A DNA stretch of 14,419 nt from CAZCGA01 sp964498075 (GTDB lineage: Bacteria > Desulfobacterota > Binatia > HRBIN30), in assembly GCA_964498075.1 (NCBI GenBank), contig CAZCGA010000153.1:1-14419 (forward strand). Direction: 5' to 3'. Shown here piece after piece: positions 12,873 to 14,419 of this stretch (position 1 is its first letter; every line of letters starts with the position of its first letter). A program made the position numbers and the translations under genes. The notes beneath the pieces were generated by a model. It did no database searches. It was not told the DNA's origin and was given only the letters and a program-made list of their open reading frames with translations.

Positions 12873-13320
12873 GTGCTTGTCAAACGACACCCTGCGGCGC
12901 AGACTGCGCGCGTGCGAAAGCCACCCTTCCGAACCGTGAGGTGCATCATTCGTCGCGGGGACAGGTTTCTCTTGGTCGTCCATCGCGGTGCGCGCAAGGT
13001 GGGTCGTCGAACGTGGGGGCTCCCGGGCGGTCGCGTCGAACGAGACGAGGACTTTGAAGAAACGGCTCGGCGAGAGATCCGAGAAGAACTACGGGTCACC
13101 CTCGGGGCGCTCCGCGAGGTCGGCCACTACCGTTACAAGGGCTCGTTCCACAAGGTGCTCGGGACGGAGTATCAGGACCCGATCATCGCTTTCGATCGCG
13201 CCGAGCTGCTCAAGAGTTGGATGGCACACGCTCGAGGAAGTCGTCGCGCTGGCTGCGTACGGACAGCTGCATTCAGGATTCGAAGCGGCCGCGATTCGCG
13301 ACTTTCTCTCTCTTCCGTGA
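12873..13320 (+). pseudogene. NUDIX hydrolase, frameshifted near the C-terminus
   Basis: NUDIX enzymes hydrolyse nucleoside diphosphates linked to another moiety. The frame from GTG 12873 has GDRFLLVVHRGARKVGRRTWGLPGGRV and the NUDIX box GRVERDEDFEETARREIREEL, matching G-x5-E-x7-R-E-U-x-E-E. The usual Gly after that is Arg. Near 13218-13228 the frame breaks: after RAELLKSW the family-like ending HTLEEVVALAAYGQLHSGF...AIRDFLSLP continues in the +1 frame to the TGA at 13318-13320. Without correction, the original frame runs on to 13361 as nonsense. A single-base insertion in the gene or a sequencing error would explain this. The catalytic box is intact, so a truncated protein might retain activity. 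GTG 12912 is an alternative start. No strong ribosome site is visible. Confidence 0.75.
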
Positions 13321-13352
13321 GCGACACGTACGGTGTGACCCGTGCTGTTGGT

Positions 13353-13386
13353 ACTGTCTGACTTTGGGGCGGACTGTCTGAATTTG
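13353..13386. repeat. Short direct repeat ACTGTCTGAnTTTG
   Basis: Two copies of ACTGTCTGA-n-TTTG at 13353-13366 and 13373-13386, spaced exactly 20 bp start to start, in the 115-bp gap between the convergent NUDIX and PEGA genes. It could be a protein-binding site or the remnant of an insertion-sequence end. There is no gene or other structure around it. Confidence 0.4.
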
Positions 13387-13435
13387 CGAGCCAGGTAGCT
13401 CCGCGGGTGTGCTAAACGCCTCCCCCAGCACTGGC

Positions 13436-13903
13436 CTATTCCGGTAGTGGCTTGCCGCTGTCGATGGCCTTGCGAATAAGGTCCAGGCGCAGCTGCTTGT
13501 ATTCATCGTCCGTGATGACGCCGCGCGTGCGAAGGTCGTCGAGCTGCCAAAGGCTGGTCCGACGCAGCTCGAACCTGTATTCGTCGCTGAGGCCGTACGG
13601 GCCGCGGAAGATCCGAATCAAGCCCAGAGTGTTAATTTCACCAATAATATGTCGCCAGCGGGCACCCCGGAAGGTGCAGTCCGCAGGCCCGTAGCCTTCG
13701 AGATCCAAGCGGCAAAGGAAGGTGTTGTCCACCGGCCAGTCACTGCGGTTGACCGCGTACTCAACTGGCGTTGTGCCCACGGTCCGATTGTTGATGGTGA
13801 CGGTTGCCCCTGAAGGGTTGCTGCGGATGATTGTGCGTTCCGTCCCGCACCCCACCAAAGACAGTACTGCCAAGAGCCACCACGTACGAACTTGCCACCG
13901 CAT
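13436..13903 (-). CDS. Lipoprotein with PEGA and SHOCT domains
   Basis: A 155-residue protein. MRWQVRTWWLLAVLSLVGC is a lipoprotein signal with lipobox LVGC (Cys19). Residues about 28-53 (RSNPSGATVTINNRTVGTTP) are a PEGA module, a small surface-exposed beta domain. The middle part (CRLDLEGYGPADCTFRG, RIFRGPYGLSDEYRFEL) holds two close Cys residues that may form a disulfide. The C-terminus (LDDLRTRGVITDDEYKQL...) is a SHOCT domain, a short helical module common at the ends of bacterial envelope proteins. PEGA lipoproteins with SHOCT tails are known but their roles are not. ATG 13903 was chosen because it opens a correct lipoprotein signal; the frame is open upstream to 14071, and ATG 13933 is an alternative. 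No strong ribosome site is seen. Confidence 0.82.
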   Translation of the reverse strand: MRWQVRTWWLLAVLSLVGCGTERTIIRSNPSGATVTINNRTVGTTPVEYAVNRSDWPVDNTFLCRLDLEGYGPADCTFRGARWRHIIGEINTLGLIRIFRGPYGLSDEYRFELRRTSLWQLDDLRTRGVITDDEYKQLRLDLIRKAIDSGKPLPE

Positions 13904-14089
13904 GCAGCGCCACGTAACACGGTCGTTCGGCATGCCGCAAGGACAGGGCATCGCGGACGGCGGCCGCCACCGTCGTTGTCCAGGTTGAGGGCGTGTGTGG
14001 TACCGGGCCCGTTTTGAGCCGTAGCGGCACGATTTGAAAGCGGGGTGGTTTAATTCCGGACCGGCGAGCATCGTCCGATGGGCCTGCTA

Positions 14090-14220
14090 ATGTCCGACGA
14101 ATCATGTTTCAGGTGCAGAGCGCCAGTGACTCCGCCGACGTTGCCGCGCGATCCGCAGACGGGGTTGCTCGTTGGTCGTAAGCCGTTCACGCTGCGCATC
14201 ATCCCCGGCGGGAAGATCGG
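14090..14220 (+). CDS. Start of an unidentified ORF running into the selenoprotein fragment (partial)
   Basis: From ATG 14090 (or 14078) a frame reads MSDESCFRCRAPVTPPTLP, then DPQTGLLVGRKPFTLRIIPG, which looks protein-like, with one CxxC pair. From about 14221 the DNA becomes the selenoprotein copy, which is in a different frame, so the ORF ends out of frame at 14281. It is probably the beginning of a gene cut by the same junction. I do not recognise it, and no ribosome site is seen. Confidence 0.3.
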
Positions 14221-14419
14221 ATCGAAGCGCCCGGCCGGCTGGTGCGTGACACGGCGCCCGAGGCGGCGCGCCGGCTGGTGACCGACGGGGTCGACGTGGC
14301 GCTGTTGGTCCCCGTCTGACCGATGTGCAACCAGGCCGTGTGCCTGGTCGCGGCGGAGTTGGAACGTCAAGGCATCGCGACGGTGGTGATCCAGCTTCTG
14401 CGCGAGGTAGCGGAACGCG
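14221..14419 (+). pseudogene. 5'-truncated second copy of the GrdB-like selenoprotein gene (partial at edge)
   Basis: From about 14221 the DNA matches 10038-10236 at about 94% by hand count (11 differences in the 193 aligned bases from 14227). It covers EAPGRLVRDTAPEAARRLVTDGVDVALLVPV, TGA at 14317-14319, then PMCNQAVCLVAAELERQGIATVV. Its frame is closed by TAA at 14179 and has no good start, so this copy lacks the first ~128 codons. The two changed residues before the TGA are conservative (Ser to Thr, Ile to Val) and all changes after it are silent. The last 55 bases are identical to the first copy. It may be a fragment left by recombination, a true paralogue cut by misassembly, or a strain variant joined at a contig end. 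Confidence 0.7.

Noticed and set aside
14050..14370. 106-residue minus-strand ORF at the right edge
   Set aside because: It is antisense to the selenoprotein copy and repeats the shadow composition seen opposite the first copy.

Overview
The window is GC-rich, tightly packed bacterial DNA. It carries housekeeping genes (tilS, the start of ftsH, recQ), secreted and lipoprotein genes, and an accessory right half. The organism cannot be named from sequence alone. A secreted lamin-tail protein with a long Thr/Pro stalk, a molybdopterin oxidoreductase beside an NTF2-like enzyme, and a GrdB/PrdB-type selenoprotein together suggest an uncultured deltaproteobacterium-like lineage, perhaps Binatota. 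That placement is inference.

Layout. At 1-2015 on the minus strand, tilS is followed by the first 117 codons of ftsH. The ftsH reading then runs, without a stop, into sequence that is not FtsH (1-149). A secreted protein of unknown function (2001-2738, +) diverges from tilS, and recQ (2791-4989, +) follows. A lamin-tail-domain protein with a low-complexity Thr/Pro stalk (5020-6540, -) converges on recQ, with an AT-rich promoter and inverted-repeat region behind its start. A molybdopterin oxidoreductase (6728-8977, -) diverges from a two-gene plus-strand unit: an NTF2/SnoaL-like protein (9126-9650) and a probable selenoprotein (9654-10427). A 24-bp imperfect palindrome lies in the divergent gap between them.

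The main discovery candidate is that selenoprotein. An in-frame TGA at 10134-10136 splits one GrdB/PrdB-like protein into two reading frames. It sits in a UxxC motif and is followed by a bacterial SECIS-like hairpin. A second, 5'-truncated copy at the right edge (14221-14419, about 94% identical by hand count) keeps the TGA. All four differences after the TGA are synonymous, and the one that falls in the hairpin stem strengthens its pairing. This supports read-through as selenocysteine, although no selA/B/C/D gene is in the window.

The right half (10428-14419) looks accessory. It holds a 238-bp MITE-like element with ~50-bp terminal inverted repeats that each fold into a hairpin, and a decayed ORF next to it. 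Two tandem proteins of unknown function follow, each with an Rx4H motif like that of HEPN RNases. After them come two small lipoproteins, one with PEGA and SHOCT domains, and a frameshifted NUDIX hydrolase. Both window edges look chimeric (ftsH fusion on the left, truncated selenoprotein copy on the right), so assembly artefacts at contig ends should be excluded before either is read as biology.
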